From an uncultured Oscillospiraceae bacterium (GTDB lineage: Bacteria > Bacillota > Clostridia > Oscillospirales > Acutalibacteraceae): DNA of 6,830 bases. The notes below the pieces were generated by a model that was not told where the DNA came from, searched no databases, and worked only from the letters and a program-made list of their open reading frames with translations. Below, piece after piece: positions 6,141 through 6,830 of the stretch. Location of the stretch: the NCBI GenBank assembly GCA_900552605.1, contig USAR01000075.1, positions 1 through 6,830 of the forward strand, written 5' to 3'. The translations under genes were made by a program, and so were the position numbers. How positions within the stretch are numbered: position 1 is the first letter of the stretch; the number at the start of each line of letters is the position of its first letter.

Positions 6141-6830
6141 TATTCATTTTGTTGAAAACCTTAAAAAGTATCTTATCGTTTCCGGTTGCGCTATTCTTAT
6201 CGGTATAATCGGACTGTGCGTTTTCGGCATTGACCTTGATATCAATTTCACGGGCGGCAGCCGCTTTACCTACACCTATGAGGGAGACCTTAACCTCGAC
6301 GAGGTAAAAAAGGTGGCAGACAAAACTCTCGGTGTTTCAACAACGGTTACCGGCTCTGCAAGCGCAGTTGACGCAGGTTCTTCAAAGGTTGTTATCTCCT
6401 TCGGTAAGGCTATAACCGCAAAGGATATTGAAAAATCAGCGAATTCTTCAAAGGCTGATTCAAGCGAGGCGGCTTCCTCGGCAACTTCGTCTGCCGCAAC
6501 GGCTTCGGGCAGCACGGAATCTTCTTCAAGCTCAAAAGACGGTATTCACACAACGCTTGAAAAAGCATTGCAGGAAAATTTTTCAAAGAACAAGATAGCT
6601 TTTGCCGAGTCTAACGTTATCGAGGCGACCACCGCAAAAGGCTTCTATCAAAAGAGCCTTATTGCCGTTGTCCTTTCGGGATTGCTTGTTATCGTTTACG
6701 TCGGTATCCGCTTCCGCAAGATAGGCGGTGTTTCGGCGGCGGTATTCTCATTTGTCTCGCTTATTCACGACGTGCTGATTGCGTTCTTTGCCTGCGTTTT
6801 GTTCAGACTGCCGATCGATAGCAACTTCAT
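6127..6830 (+). CDS. secF: Protein translocase subunit SecF (partial, runs off the right edge)
   Basis: Partner of SecD in the SecDF export motor. The first 234 codons are present and the frame stays open to the end. Visible: the first membrane helix (about 15-34), the signature DINFTGGSRF (38-47), an external domain (about 48-172), a second membrane helix (about 176-193), VGIRFRKIGG (192-201), and HDVLIAFF (214-221) ending in DSNF, where family members continue into the next conserved membrane segment. A low-complexity serine/alanine-rich stretch, residues 104-137 (6436-6537), interrupts the external domain and is unusual for SecF. The start ATG lies inside the last codons of secD, with GGAGG (6114-6118) eight bases upstream, so translation is probably coupled. 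The fold and motifs leave little doubt. The C-terminal half, including further membrane segments, lies outside the window. Confidence 0.94.
   Translation, partial: MKKFNIHFVENLKKYLIVSGCAILIGIIGLCVFGIDLDINFTGGSRFTYTYEGDLNLDEVKKVADKTLGVSTTVTGSASAVDAGSSKVVISFGKAITAKDIEKSANSSKADSSEAASSATSSAATASGSTESSSSSKDGIHTTLEKALQENFSKNKIAFAESNVIEATTAKGFYQKSLIAVVLSGLLVIVYVGIRFRKIGGVSAAVFSFVSLIHDVLIAFFACVLFRLPIDSNF
6436..6537 (+). other. Serine-rich low-complexity insert within secF
   Basis: These 34 codons (SecF residues 104-137) encode mainly Ser, Ala and Thr with some Lys, Asp and Glu, including a run of five Ser at 132-136. Flanking residues (KVVISFGKAI before, HTTLEKALQENF after) look like normal folded SecF domain. 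The insert should lie outside the membrane as a flexible linker. The serine codons are mixed (TCA, TCT, TCC, TCG, AGC), so it is not a simple recent trinucleotide expansion. Confidence 0.7.

Overview
The window looks like a chromosomal segment of a Gram-positive anaerobe of class Clostridia, probably a gut-type Oscillospiraceae/Ruminococcaceae relative. This is inferred from an RNase Y with an N-terminal membrane anchor, strong AGGAGG-type ribosome sites, TTGACA/TATAAT promoters, separate but overlapping secD and secF genes, and a subgroup Ic-type aspartate aminotransferase. No species can be named from the sequence alone. There are no transposase, phage, CRISPR, tRNA or rRNA genes.

Layout. 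Positions 1-560 hold no credible gene. Instead there is a chain of stem-loops: hairpins at 15-50, 194-234 and 259-316, and a 51-base hairpin repeat present twice (319-369 and 415-465). The two copies differ at four positions, and two of those form a compensatory base-pair change. A strong intrinsic terminator on the minus strand (466-517) closes the next gene. Positions 561-1319 (minus) encode a DUF4886/SGNH-hydrolase-like protein. Its ribosome site directly follows the U-tract of the terminator of the upstream gene, rny (1399-2964, minus), which encodes ribonuclease Y. The 376-base divergent region 2965-3340 contains an rny promoter, a predicted leader RNA of about 210 nt with mutually exclusive helices, a 12-bp perfect palindrome, and a weaker promoter for the rightward gene. 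Positions 3341-4627 (plus) encode a PLP aminotransferase. A near-consensus promoter (4644-4672) and a 27-nt leader hairpin precede secD (4746-6140). secF starts inside the end of secD and runs off the right edge (6127-6830, partial).

How the genes work together. SecD and SecF form the membrane complex that uses the proton-motive force to help SecYEG complete protein export. Their 14-base overlap and the internal ribosome site point to coupled translation. RNase Y is the membrane-anchored endonuclease that initiates mRNA decay. The aminotransferase links aspartate/oxaloacetate and glutamate/2-oxoglutarate pools. The genes have no obvious shared pathway; they are ordinary housekeeping neighbours.

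The parts that deserve attention are non-coding or fine-scale: the covarying repeat hairpins, the long structured rny leader, the terminator fused to the DUF4886 ribosome site, the secD leader hairpin, a serine-rich insertion in the external domain of SecF, and an unusual extra segment between the last two membrane segments of SecD. I see no clear new multi-gene system.
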